Positions 1-6,710 of a stretch of DNA of 10,947 nt are shown piece after piece. A program made the position numbers and the translations under genes. The stretch's first letter is position 1. The number at the start of each line of letters is the position of its first letter. The notes under the pieces were generated by a model, which had not been told where the DNA came from, did not search any database, and saw only the letters and a list, made by a program, of their open reading frames with translations. Origin of the DNA: Thermoplasmata archaeon (GTDB taxonomy: Archaea; Thermoplasmatota; Thermoplasmata; Sysuiplasmatales; Sysuiplasmataceae); the NCBI GenBank assembly GCA_021796175.1, contig JAJYOM010000044.1, positions 1 to 10,947 of the forward strand, read 5' to 3'.

Positions 1-77
1 TCAATACTCTCAAGCTGCATCTGGAGTTCAGCGAGTCGGCTTCTTCTCAGTGCCTCAAGCTCTTGATCGCTGCTCAT
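1..77 (-). CDS. PDCD5-family DNA-binding protein, N-terminal part only (cut by the window edge)
   Basis: Only the first 25 codons are inside the window, beginning with an ATG whose complement is at 75-77. The visible peptide begins MSSDQELEALRRSRLAELQM, a charged helix of Glu, Arg, Leu and Gln. That is typical of the N-terminus of the archaeal homologues of eukaryotic PDCD5 (TFAR19), small helical proteins of about 110-120 residues reported to bind DNA. The start lies six bases after the S19e stop codon, so the two genes are almost certainly co-transcribed and probably translationally coupled. S19e followed by a PDCD5 homologue is a common archaeal gene order, often continuing with L39e, L31e and aIF6. 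The call rests on this short peptide plus context; the core of the protein is not visible. Confidence 0.8.
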   Translation of the reverse strand, partial: MSSDQELEALRRSRLAELQMQLESI

Positions 78-83
78 CTGTTT

Positions 84-554
84 TCACTTTTTTGCCTTGC
101 TCTTGTATTTCTCCATGGACGGTTCGGATTTGGCAACCGTCTGGAAAACCTCGAAGGCTGTGTCGTCCACGAGGCTCCTGCCCTTGCCTGAAACAACGCG
201 TCCCCTGCTCTTCTGTTGCTGCACAAGACCGGCCTTTTCAAGCTGCTGGAGCGCCATGCGGGTGGCCGAGCCGCTTCCCTTTACTGCCCTGTTGGGTTTA
301 GAGCCCCTGTCCGAAGCTCCGCCGTACTCTGCAGCGAGCCTGGATGTGCCTACCGGCCCAAGAATGTACACCTTCCGGAGCACAGAGGCAACGCGTTTGT
401 GCCACCACTCCGAATCCATTGGTGCCTTCTCCCTGTGCCTGCCTGTCTTTGCGAATTTTGTCCAGTCGGCAGCCTTGATGCTGTCCAATTGCATCAGTTT
501 CGCAGTCAGTGCGCTTACAAGCTGACCGGCCGGGACGTCGTATGCTGTGGTCAT
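84..554 (-). CDS. rps19e: 30S ribosomal protein S19e
   Basis: A 156-residue protein, close to the usual length of about 150 for archaeal S19e. S19e is a small-subunit protein found only in archaea and eukaryotes; its eukaryotic counterpart is needed for 40S maturation. Family landmarks are visible in order: an N-terminal YDVPA segment (residues 5-9), KFAKTGRHRE (33-42), the hallmark WWHKRVASVLRKVYILGPVG (50-69), EYGG with a following basic RGSKP loop (76-87), KGSGS (92-96), and ALQQLEKAGLV (101-111), which is the winged-helix part. The tail is lysine-rich. The ATG at 554 is chosen because it gives the family N-terminus and has GAGG seven bases upstream. A TATA box about 80 bases upstream suggests its own promoter, so S19e probably heads an operon with the PDCD5 homologue. 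It is a universal housekeeping gene and supports archaeal origin. Confidence 0.97.
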   Translation of the reverse strand: MTTAYDVPAGQLVSALTAKLMQLDSIKAADWTKFAKTGRHREKAPMDSEWWHKRVASVLRKVYILGPVGTSRLAAEYGGASDRGSKPNRAVKGSGSATRMALQQLEKAGLVQQQKSRGRVVSGKGRSLVDDTAFEVFQTVAKSEPSMEKYKSKAKK

Positions 555-622
555 CCAATTTCCTCGTCAAACATCATGATTCGGGCTGTCTGTTTACAGC
601 CGGAACAGGTGTCAAATTTCAT
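551..622 (-). CDS. Micro-ORF of 23 codons in the S19e leader, possible leader peptide or gene remnant
   Basis: An ATG at 622 opens a 23-residue frame that begins MKFDTCSGCKQTARI and ends with a TGA overlapping the S19e ATG in an ATGA arrangement, the classic layout for translational coupling. The peptide has a Cys-x2-Cys-Lys half zinc-knuckle (Cys6, Cys9). This faintly resembles the last zinc-binding half of the archaeal RNase P component Rpr2/Rpp21, a gene that can lie near S19e in archaea; that likeness is weak and inferred by eye. Against it being a gene, the TATA box at 634-643 predicts a transcript start near 612, just downstream of this ATG. In that case only the internal ATGs (577 and 574) would be usable, leaving an octapeptide. 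It may be chance. Listed because of the exact overlap with the S19e start. Confidence 0.25.
   Translation of the reverse strand: MKFDTCSGCKQTARIMMFDEEIG
584..601 (-). promoter_or_regulatory. Hairpin in the 5' leader of S19e
   Basis: A perfect six-base inverted repeat, GGCTGT then six bases then ACAGCC, lies in the predicted S19e leader about 30 bases before the start codon. It would form a small RNA stem-loop just upstream of the Shine-Dalgarno sequence. Some ribosomal protein genes are controlled by such leaders, but no binding-site likeness was identified. A six-base stem can arise by chance. Confidence 0.3.
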
Positions 623-633
623 TAAAGTGAATC

Positions 634-643
634 TTTATTTAAA
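634..643 (-). promoter_or_regulatory. TATA box of the S19e operon
   Basis: On the minus strand the sequence reads TTTAAATAAA, a good archaeal TATA box, inside the 149-base gap between the alpha/beta hydrolase and S19e. The usual spacing of about 26 bases from its centre puts the transcript start near 612. That gives an S19e leader of roughly 58 bases with a Shine-Dalgarno-like GAGG seven bases before the ATG. Confidence 0.6.
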
Positions 644-703
644 GCTATCCTGTGTGATTTCACGCTTGTCATTGCAAAACAGCGTCCGTTGCCGTGTTGT
701 CCA

Positions 704-1363
704 TCACGGGGAAACTGGATGCCTCCGGGCGAAGCCGTTGGCCAGGATCCAGCGTTCCAGGTGGGAGTTGAACACTTCCGGTGACGACAGGTAGGCGGGG
801 TGTGCCGCCCCATCTATCACCACGAGTTCGGCCCTGGGAAGCTTCTTTACCACCTCCCTGGCCCTGCTGACCGGTACGACGCTGTCCTCTGATCCCCAGA
901 CGAGTTCTACAGGCGTGTTTATCAAAGACAGGAAATCAATCACACCCGGGGCATCCAGGCCAACCGTTCCAATCAGGAACAGGCCATCTATGATTGAAGG
1001 GTGCTCTCTCGCAAAGGAGAGTGCAATTCCCCCTCCCATCGAGGCGCCCATAAGCACAGCTCTCTTTGCTGACTTGTGACTGCAGATGTCAAGTATAAGT
1101 CTGTTGAGTCCCTGGCCCTCCGAATACACCCTGCTCTTCGGCGTTCTGCCGAAACCTGGCATGTCCGGTGCGAGGAAGCAGACACTGTATGCCTCCAGCA
1201 GCCTGAGAGTATTGACCTTGGCCCAGATGGTTGAGTTGAAGTGTGCGCCATGAAGAAGTATGAAAATCCTCTCGTCACTGTTGTCTGACTCGATGCATTG
1301 AACATCGGTATCTCCCAGTCTAATGCTGTGCTCTATCAACTGCCTGCGCCGCCCTGTTAGCAT
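704..1363 (-). CDS. Alpha/beta hydrolase, ABHD14-like
   Basis: A 219-residue alpha/beta-hydrolase, predicted cytoplasmic as no signal peptide or membrane segment is seen. The fold is recognised from the HG oxyanion-hole motif (LLHGAHFNS, residues 36-44), a DMPGFGRT segment (67-74), the nucleophile elbow GASMGG with Ser108 as nucleophile, an Asp in WGSED (Asp160), and a His in GAAHPA (His188) followed by the usual C-terminal helix. The complete Ser-Asp-His triad suggests an active esterase, lipase or peptidase-like enzyme. The compact size with almost no cap domain, and the LLHG...TW...APDMPGFG pattern, resemble the ABHD14/CIB group; substrate unknown. The ATG at 1363 is the only plausible start, since no ATG, GTG or TTG occurs upstream before an in-frame stop. 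It follows LeuRS by 64 bases with no obvious promoter, so it is probably the last gene of that unit. Confidence 0.88.
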   Translation of the reverse strand: MLTGRRRQLIEHSIRLGDTDVQCIESDNSDERIFILLHGAHFNSTIWAKVNTLRLLEAYSVCFLAPDMPGFGRTPKSRVYSEGQGLNRLILDICSHKSAKRAVLMGASMGGGIALSFAREHPSIIDGLFLIGTVGLDAPGVIDFLSLINTPVELVWGSEDSVVPVSRAREVVKKLPRAELVVIDGAAHPAYLSSPEVFNSHLERWILANGFARRHPVSP

Positions 1364-1427
1364 CTTTACGCTGGATTTAGCACTTTCTGTCCTGCCCTCA
1401 ACTGCTGCTGATGCACATTAACCGATT

Positions 1428-4283
1428 TCATTCAACGAAGATCGCCGGTCTGCCGGGGAAAGAGTTGCTGCTCCTGCCGGCCGGATCGTGCAGCACTGGC
1501 TCATCCGCCTGCAAAATGCTGACCGACGCCTTGAGCTCCCTTTCAAGGAACGGCAGACTCGAAAGGAGGAATGCCTTTTCGCTGAATGCGCCGGACACTT
1601 TCATCCTGAGCTGCAGCTTTCCCTGTCCCTTCTCGAATGCAAATTTCCTGTAAAATCTGTCGATCCTTGCTTTTGAAACGCCCGCAGTTATCTTTCTCCT
1701 CTCCTCCTCATCCTTCCTCCCTGCGAGTTCGTATGACAGCAGCATGCCTTTCCACGGTTCAGAGGTGTAGATGTGTATCTTCCCCGGTGAAATGCCTGTC
1801 ACGTGGACAATCTCATCGACATCACGAATGACATCCTCCAGATATCCCTCCTTCAGTATTGCCTCTTCATCAATGACTATGCTTTCCTGTTCAGGCAGTT
1901 TCTGCACACAAACTGATTCATTCTTTCCAAGAAGGTGCCATATCTCCTCACATATGTGCGGGGTAAACGGCGCCATCATCAGTGTCTGCAGTTCAACAAA
2001 TCTCTCCATAGACTTGCGGCCCAGAACGCCCCCTTTCCTCCTGCTGTACCATTTCAGTGCGTTCTGCGTGTCCAGCAGTGCAGCCTTAACAGCGCTTTTG
2101 TAGAGCATGTTTTCCATGTTTTCAGTGTAATGGCTGTAAATTCTTCCCAGCGTTGACCTGAACCAGCCGTCAACGTCATCCTCAACTGTATAATCCAGCG
2201 ACTTCAGCGATACTGCTGTCTCATGCATCTGCGACAGTCTCTTCAACCCGGTCTCGGCGAAGTCTTCATCCCAGTTGGGATCATCGAAACCTTCGCCAGC
2301 ATAGGCTTCAGTCAGCCTGGTTACATCCGCGCCATAATTCTCAATTGCTGTTTCGAGCAGCATTGAGTTGCCTTTGGACTTGCTCATCTTTGAACCGCTG
2401 ATTGTTATCCATCCGTTGATCTCATAAGCCCTGGGCCAGTGCTTCCTGTCGAATATTGCAGCGTGGTTGAAGAGCGCAAATGTCAGGTGATTGCCTACAA
2501 GATCCTTTGCCGAAACTCTAAGATCCACCGGATACCAGTAGAGGAATTCTTTCCTCATCCTGCCCAATTCACTTTCGGAAATGCCTGTCTGTTCGGAAAC
2601 GGAGCTTCCATTTCCCGCCCCAAGGAATATGAAATCGAAGAAGCCGTCATCCAGTTTGATCATTCCACCCATTTCCCGTATCCTGTGGGAGATAGTGTAG
2701 TAGGCCATGTAAAGAGTGGAGTCTGAAAGCGACTCTATCTTCCATCTCTCGTCCCACGGGAGTGAAGTTCCCAGCCCGGTATGATGGACGCAAGCCCAGT
2801 CCTTGAGCCAGTCTATGACATTGTCAAACTGCCTGTTAAGGAATGGCGGGTAGAATGTCATGCCTGATACTGCCTCATGGGCCAGCTTCTTCCATTCCTC
2901 ATCCCCGTACGCCAGGAACCACTGGTCTTCCACCACTTTGACGATGCACCTTGTCAGGCACCTGCAGACCACTTCGGCTGAGGGCTCATACATTGTGTCT
3001 GCCCTGCCCTCCCCCAGCAGTCTTTCCCTTATGGTCTTTCTTGCAAGCTCCACAGGCATTCCTCCCACCACCGGTAAACTCTCAACCATCTTTCCCTTGT
3101 AGAAGCCCTCCCGGTAAATCTCCTCTCTCGCATGCTGCAGCTTGTCTTTCTCCTCCTGGCTGCGTATCTTCAGCTTTTCCACAACAGTTTTTGCGGGAAG
3201 CTTGCCATATCCCGGCGTGTCTATGATTTCAATCGGCCTGATGGAAAGTGCCAGTTCCGCAATCCTTCCGGTGATTTCACCGCGTTGGGCTGATTTTTTC
3301 AGGTCTGAGAGCGCGACATAATCATCGGGAGAATCACTTGGAACAGAGCTTACTATGCCAGTTCCCTTGTTCGGATCTGCAAATACTGCCGGAAGCACCG
3401 GTATATTCCTGTTCATGGTGAATGAATAAGCCTCCTTGCCGACTATCTCCGAGCCCATGACTTTCGAGATCTCTTCAAGTCCCATCCCCTGTTCAAGCAG
3501 TTTTGTTACTGCCTCAGAGCTGAGTATCCACATTTCGTCCCCTTTTCTGGCAAGTGAATATATTGTCCGGGGATTTACCCAGACGTTGGTCTGGCCATAT
3601 GCAGTTTCCGGCCTGAGCGTCGCTGTAATGAGAAATTCGCCGTTTTCAAGCCTGAACTTCAGAAGCGTGTACTCCGTCGGCGTCACTCCCTCTCCGCTCA
3701 GCCTGTCGTGGTCACCTACCGGTATGTTATCCTTAGGGCACCATATCACCGGGTGTGAACCCATTCTCACATAGTTCTTCGCTTTCAGCCTGTTGAACTG
3801 CCACTTTACAAACGCGTCGTAATGTCTGTTAAGCGACGTCGTAATGAATTTCCTTCTCCAGTCAATTGACATGCCCAGCCTCCTCATCACTCCCTCCCAC
3901 CTCACAGGGAAGTATTCCGTCCAGTAAACCGGGTCTGAGAATTTCCTGACCTCATCGCCGCTTATTCCCATGTCATTCATCATCTTCACCTGCCCGGCCT
4001 CTCCATCCCGAATTCTGGCGGCCGCTGCAACTATGGGCAGTCCAGTGCAGTGGAAAGCGAAGGGGAAGAGCGCGTTGTAGCCCCGCATCCTCTTGTATCT
4101 CGCAGTGAATTCGGCCCTGAGCGATGTGAATGCATGGCCTATGTGCGGGAGGCCGTTCATGTAGCTGTAAGGATATGTCGCGAAGTACTTGTCCCTCGCA
4201 TCGGGGTCCGACTGGTATACGTGCTTCTCTTCCCAGAAGCGCTGCCATTTTTCCTCTATCTTGAATATATCTTCCAATTGCAT
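1428..4283 (-). CDS. leuS: Leucyl-tRNA synthetase, archaeal/eukaryotic type
   Basis: Charges tRNA-Leu with leucine in the cytoplasm. The protein is 951 residues from the chosen ATG, the usual size for archaeal LeuRS. Class I signatures are present: HIGH at 47-50 (in PHIGHAF) and KMSKS at 632-636 (in GSKMSKSKGN). The large CP1 editing insert includes TLRPETAYG (about 222-230) and GTGIVSSVPSDSPDD (about 307-321), the archaeal/eukaryotic form of the editing-site loops. ESLSDSTLYMAYYTISH (about 517-533) is also characteristic of this type. The anticodon-binding helical domain and an archaeal-style C-terminal extension follow. Three starts compete: GTG at 4295, ATG at 4292 and ATG at 4283. The last is preferred because AGGTGAT, a seven-base match to the 16S anti-Shine-Dalgarno, ends seven bases before it and would otherwise overlap the start. 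It begins 43 bases after the nitroreductase-like gene and is probably co-transcribed. No key motif is missing. Confidence 0.97.
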   Translation of the reverse strand: MQLEDIFKIEEKWQRFWEEKHVYQSDPDARDKYFATYPYSYMNGLPHIGHAFTSLRAEFTARYKRMRGYNALFPFAFHCTGLPIVAAAARIRDGEAGQVKMMNDMGISGDEVRKFSDPVYWTEYFPVRWEGVMRRLGMSIDWRRKFITTSLNRHYDAFVKWQFNRLKAKNYVRMGSHPVIWCPKDNIPVGDHDRLSGEGVTPTEYTLLKFRLENGEFLITATLRPETAYGQTNVWVNPRTIYSLARKGDEMWILSSEAVTKLLEQGMGLEEISKVMGSEIVGKEAYSFTMNRNIPVLPAVFADPNKGTGIVSSVPSDSPDDYVALSDLKKSAQRGEITGRIAELALSIRPIEIIDTPGYGKLPAKTVVEKLKIRSQEEKDKLQHAREEIYREGFYKGKMVESLPVVGGMPVELARKTIRERLLGEGRADTMYEPSAEVVCRCLTRCIVKVVEDQWFLAYGDEEWKKLAHEAVSGMTFYPPFLNRQFDNVIDWLKDWACVHHTGLGTSLPWDERWKIESLSDSTLYMAYYTISHRIREMGGMIKLDDGFFDFIFLGAGNGSSVSEQTGISESELGRMRKEFLYWYPVDLRVSAKDLVGNHLTFALFNHAAIFDRKHWPRAYEINGWITISGSKMSKSKGNSMLLETAIENYGADVTRLTEAYAGEGFDDPNWDEDFAETGLKRLSQMHETAVSLKSLDYTVEDDVDGWFRSTLGRIYSHYTENMENMLYKSAVKAALLDTQNALKWYSRRKGGVLGRKSMERFVELQTLMMAPFTPHICEEIWHLLGKNESVCVQKLPEQESIVIDEEAILKEGYLEDVIRDVDEIVHVTGISPGKIHIYTSEPWKGMLLSYELAGRKDEEERRKITAGVSKARIDRFYRKFAFEKGQGKLQLRMKVSGAFSEKAFLLSSLPFLERELKASVSILQADEPVLHDPAGRSSNSFPGRPAIFVE

Positions 4284-4290
4284 CAATTTC

Positions 4291-4297
4291 ATCACCT
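4291..4297 (-). promoter_or_regulatory. Shine-Dalgarno site that fixes the LeuRS start
   Basis: On the minus strand AGGTGAT is a perfect seven-base complement of the archaeal 16S rRNA 3' end. It lies seven bases before the ATG at 4283 but overlaps the upstream GTG (4295) and ATG (4292). This favours the shortest of the three possible LeuRS starts. Confidence 0.7.
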
Positions 4298-4326
4298 TTG
4301 CCTAAAACGCCACCGGTCCCGGCGTA

Positions 4327-4842
4327 TCAGAAGTGATCGTAAACTACCAGTTCCTGCAATGGCTTTGCGGGCGGCAGATTACTCAGTTCAACTGGAAGGC
4401 CAAGAGGTGAGAGCGAGACGACCCTGCTTTCCGGAGGTGCATGTATCAGATCCCTGACTTTCTCCTCCTTGAATGAGAATGACCACTCAATGCTCAGTCC
4501 GAGATTCTTGGCGGCGAGCGATATGCGTTCCATAAGCATGCCGGTGTCGACTGAATAGCTGTTGAGGAAACCGCCAAGCGTCGGATATGCATCATCCGGA
4601 AGACCGCAGACGATAATGACAAGTGGTGCCTCAATAAACGCCTTGTTGTTGTAGCAGGCGGCCGAAATGCTCTTCTTTGTCTGCTCGTCCCTTATTATAA
4701 CCACTCTCCACGGCTGCCTGTTGTCTGTGGAAGAACAGTTGCGTATGGCAGAAGAGAGCCCTTTCAGCTTCTCCTCTTCGACTGGAGATTGTGAATACTT
4801 CTTTACAGATACGTTGTTCTTGAAGAAATCAGCAGATGTCAT
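4327..4842 (-). CDS. Nitroreductase-family FMN oxidoreductase
   Basis: A 171-residue protein matching the compact nitroreductase fold, whose members are FMN-dependent, usually dimeric NAD(P)H oxidoreductases of the cytoplasm. Landmarks: an N-terminal VSVKKYSQSPV (about 11-21) where family members have an Arg-rich FMN phosphate-binding segment, SSTDNRQPWRVVII (37-50) corresponding to the conserved P-S-x-x-N-x-Q-P-W-x-F-x-V segment, the central helix SVDTGMLMERISLAAKNLGL (97-116), and VSLSPLGLP (142-150), equivalent to the conserved V-x-L-x-P-x-G-x-P. The substrate cannot be inferred; the family covers nitroaromatics, quinones, flavin metabolism and dehalogenation. A GTG at 4854 would add four residues, but the ATG at 4842 has a GTGAT Shine-Dalgarno-like site seven bases upstream. 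It is the first gene of a likely nitroreductase-LeuRS-hydrolase unit. The Arg residues that usually grip the FMN phosphate are partly replaced by Lys. Confidence 0.85.
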   Translation of the reverse strand: MTSADFFKNNVSVKKYSQSPVEEEKLKGLSSAIRNCSSTDNRQPWRVVIIRDEQTKKSISAACYNNKAFIEAPLVIIVCGLPDDAYPTLGGFLNSYSVDTGMLMERISLAAKNLGLSIEWSFSFKEEKVRDLIHAPPESRVVSLSPLGLPVELSNLPPAKPLQELVVYDHF

Positions 4843-5067
4843 GAAAACAATCACTCATCATTACCTAACATTCGGTCAACACTACCCGCCATTAATTTTC
4901 TGCCAGCTTGTACTGCATCGATCGCCGAAATTGAGATAAGAAATATGCGTAAATTTCATGTGCCTGCTGCTGGACTGATACGTCATGTCTATTTTAATTA
5001 CCAATTGCAACCCTACATATTATCATTTCGCATGATCTGACAGCATTTGAAACCAAATATTGCTGAT

Positions 5068-5113
5068 TCGGGCCGGGCAGCATATGGCGGAGTTTTGCTC
5101 AAGCTCGGCCTGA
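5068..5113 (+). promoter_or_regulatory. Long stem-loop upstream of the aspartase gene
   Basis: Bases 5068-5078 pair with 5103-5113 over eleven consecutive positions, allowing two G-U wobbles. The core arms are GGCCGGGC (5071-5078) and GCTCGGCC (5103-5110). Inside, AGCA (5079-5082) can pair with TGCT (5096-5099) after a three-base bulge, leaving a 13-base loop. A short T-run (5114-5117) follows the stem. If transcription starts at the upstream TATA candidate, this hairpin sits in a leader of about 125 bases; if at the downstream one, it is outside the transcript. Function unknown. Confidence 0.4.
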
Positions 5114-5155
5114 TTTTCCACTGCACGCAAGAACTAATACCCACGAAGTGCTCAA

Positions 5156-5169
5156 CGTTCTTGTGAACG
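5156..5169 (+). repeat. Small inverted repeat just before the aspartase start codon
   Basis: CGTTC, four bases, GAACG: perfect five-base arms ending two bases before the ATG at 5171. No Shine-Dalgarno sequence is visible here, so this position could act as an operator or as an RNA hairpin at the ribosome entry site. The arms are short enough to be chance. Confidence 0.3.
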
Positions 5170-5170
5170 G

Positions 5171-6607
5171 ATGAGCTACAGGAAAGAATCGGATTCGCTC
5201 GGTGAAATGCAGGTCCCCTCAGATGCATACTACGGCGTACAGACTCAGCGGGCGGTTGAGAACTTCAATATAAGCGGAATGAAGCCCTTCCCCGAATTCA
5301 TCTGGGCAACGGCAGTAGTGAAACTGGCCGCTGCAAGGGCCAATATGGCAGCCGGTGGACTTGACAGGAAGACGGGTGAAGCAATTGCCACTGCTGCACA
5401 GGAGATAATCAACGGGAAGTTTCACGATCAGTTTGTGGTGGATGTTTTCCAGGCAGGGGCAGGCACATCTCACAATATGAATGCGAATGAGGTCATAGCC
5501 AACCGGGCAGTTGAACTGCTTGGCGGGAGAAGGGGCGATTATTCAATGGTTCATCCGAACGATCATGTGAACATGTCGCAGTCCACAAACGACACCATCC
5601 CCACTGAAATCAGACTCGTGTCTATAAGAATGATAGGTGAACTTGTCGGCGAACTGAAGGCACTGACTAAATCTCTGAGAAGGAAGGCAAAGCAATTCGA
5701 CAGTATTGTCAAGTCCGGGAGAACACATCTGGAGGATGCTGCACCAGTCAGGCTTGGCCAGGAATTCGATGCTTACGCAAACATGCTTGAGTACGACTTG
5801 CACAGGCTTGTCAGGGCAAGGGAGCTGCTTGGCGAGCTTAACATTGGCGCTACTGCAGTAGGAACCGGCGTCAACGCAGATCCAGCCTATGTGACCAGTG
5901 TGATAGCCGAGCTGCGGAAGATCACCGGTTTTCATGTCAGGAATGCGAAAAGCCTGATGGCTGTCACACAGTCTATGGCTGATTTCGTCGATGCTTCCGG
6001 AGCTGTACGTGCACTTGGAGTGGACATGACAAAGATAGCCAATGACTTCAGGCTGATGAATTCGGGCCCGATAACAGGTCTGGCTGAGATTTCACTTCCG
6101 GCCGTTCAGCCCGGTTCCTCAATAATGCCGGGGAAGGTGAATCCGGTTATAGCCGAATGCATGAACATGATTGCATTCCAGTCCTTCGGCAACGACCTCT
6201 CCATCACAATGGCGGGGCAGGCCGGTCAGCTTGAGCTCAATGTGATGATGCCGCTTATTGCTTTCGACATGGTTTTCAACCTCAAGATCATGAGAAAGGG
6301 TCTTGCCATGTTCAGGGAAAAGATGGTGGACGGGATCGTTGCAAATGCAGATAGGTGCAGGGAGATGGTCGAGAGGACGCCAGGTATAGCACTCGCGCTC
6401 AATCCTTATATAGGATATGAGAAGGCAGCGCAGGCAGTGAAGGAGTCGCTTAAGACAGGCAAATCGATCAGAGATGTAGTCAGGCAGAAGGGCTGGCTGT
6501 CAGAAGAAGAGCTGGGAGTTATACTTGATCTTTATTCAATGACAGAGCCGGGTGTGAAGGGCAGGCGCGGAAAGGTAAAGCGGGCAGCACGAAAGAAGGT
6601 CGACTGA
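5171..6607 (+). CDS. aspA: Class II aspartase/fumarase family enzyme, most likely aspartate ammonia-lyase
   Basis: A 478-residue enzyme of the aspartase/fumarase superfamily; the family is about 460-480 residues and tetrameric. Aspartase converts L-aspartate to fumarate plus ammonia; the relative FumC hydrates fumarate. The signature loop GSSIMPGKVN (315-324) carries catalytic Ser316 and Lys322/Asn324. Other substrate-site segments are GAGTSHNMN (96-104, Thr99), HPNDHVNMSQSTND (128-141, Ser138-Thr139-Asn140) and GRTHLEDAAP (183-192, Thr185-His186). All sit at a constant offset of two from my recollection of Bacillus aspartase numbering. GTS rather than GTQ, and MSQSTND rather than KSQSSND, favour aspartase; QPGSSIMPGKVNPV also fits. 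Fumarase cannot be excluded by eye. The ATG is the only start between an in-frame stop and the conserved N-terminus. An unusual strongly basic tail (about 463-477, rich in Lys and Arg) ends the protein. Nearby asparaginase would supply its substrate. Confidence 0.85.
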   Translation: MSYRKESDSLGEMQVPSDAYYGVQTQRAVENFNISGMKPFPEFIWATAVVKLAAARANMAAGGLDRKTGEAIATAAQEIINGKFHDQFVVDVFQAGAGTSHNMNANEVIANRAVELLGGRRGDYSMVHPNDHVNMSQSTNDTIPTEIRLVSIRMIGELVGELKALTKSLRRKAKQFDSIVKSGRTHLEDAAPVRLGQEFDAYANMLEYDLHRLVRARELLGELNIGATAVGTGVNADPAYVTSVIAELRKITGFHVRNAKSLMAVTQSMADFVDASGAVRALGVDMTKIANDFRLMNSGPITGLAEISLPAVQPGSSIMPGKVNPVIAECMNMIAFQSFGNDLSITMAGQAGQLELNVMMPLIAFDMVFNLKIMRKGLAMFREKMVDGIVANADRCREMVERTPGIALALNPYIGYEKAAQAVKESLKTGKSIRDVVRQKGWLSEEELGVILDLYSMTEPGVKGRRGKVKRAARKKVD

Positions 6608-6625
6608 TGGCCGCTATCCGGCCAT
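6607..6625 (+). repeat. Perfect hairpin at the aspartase stop codon
   Basis: ATGGCCG, five bases, CGGCCAT: seven perfectly paired bases starting on the last base of the stop codon. No T-run follows directly; the nearest is seven T at 6684-6690. It may mark the 3' end of the aspartase transcript or protect it from decay, but it is not a textbook terminator. Confidence 0.4.
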
Positions 6626-6667
6626 GCATGCCTGCCTGATGTGCTGTGCTTCAATTAGGCACGGTAC

Positions 6668-6678
6668 ATATTTATAAT
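6668..6678 (+). promoter_or_regulatory. TATA box of the ferredoxin-NADP reductase-like gene
   Basis: ATATTTATAAT is a strong archaeal TATA element. The predicted transcript start is near 6700, about 11 bases before the ATG at 6711, with GAGG at 6700-6703 as a Shine-Dalgarno seven bases before the start. A run of seven T (6684-6690) lies between the TATA box and the start and could also serve as the terminator of the aspartase transcript. Confidence 0.6.
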
Positions 6679-6710
6679 GCCTGTTTTTTTGTAAAATAAG
6701 AGGAAAAATC

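Larger units (their letters stand above)
4843..5170. other. Divergent intergenic region of 328 bases between the nitroreductase-like and aspartase genes
   Basis: No convincing gene is seen. The frames here are short, and the one minus-strand frame that enters the region (about 5013-5228) runs into the aspartase start and has no family signature. The region should hold two divergent promoters. Candidate TATA boxes are AAAATTAAT on the minus strand (4891-4899; start near 4869) for the nitroreductase-like gene, and on the plus strand either ATATTAT (5017-5023; start near 5046) or ACTAATAC (5133-5140; start near 5163) for the aspartase. Inverted repeats at 5068-5113 and 5156-5169 lie on the aspartase side. 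No tRNA or other RNA gene was recognised. Confidence 0.6.

Noticed and set aside
4843..5170. tRNA or small stable RNA gene in the large intergenic region
   Set aside because: No cloverleaf, T-loop or other recognisable RNA family pattern was found by eye; only the isolated stem-loops were kept.
5013..5228. Minus-strand frame of 71 residues across the aspartase start
   Set aside because: It overlaps the conserved aspartase N-terminus antisense, has no family signature and no convincing promoter.
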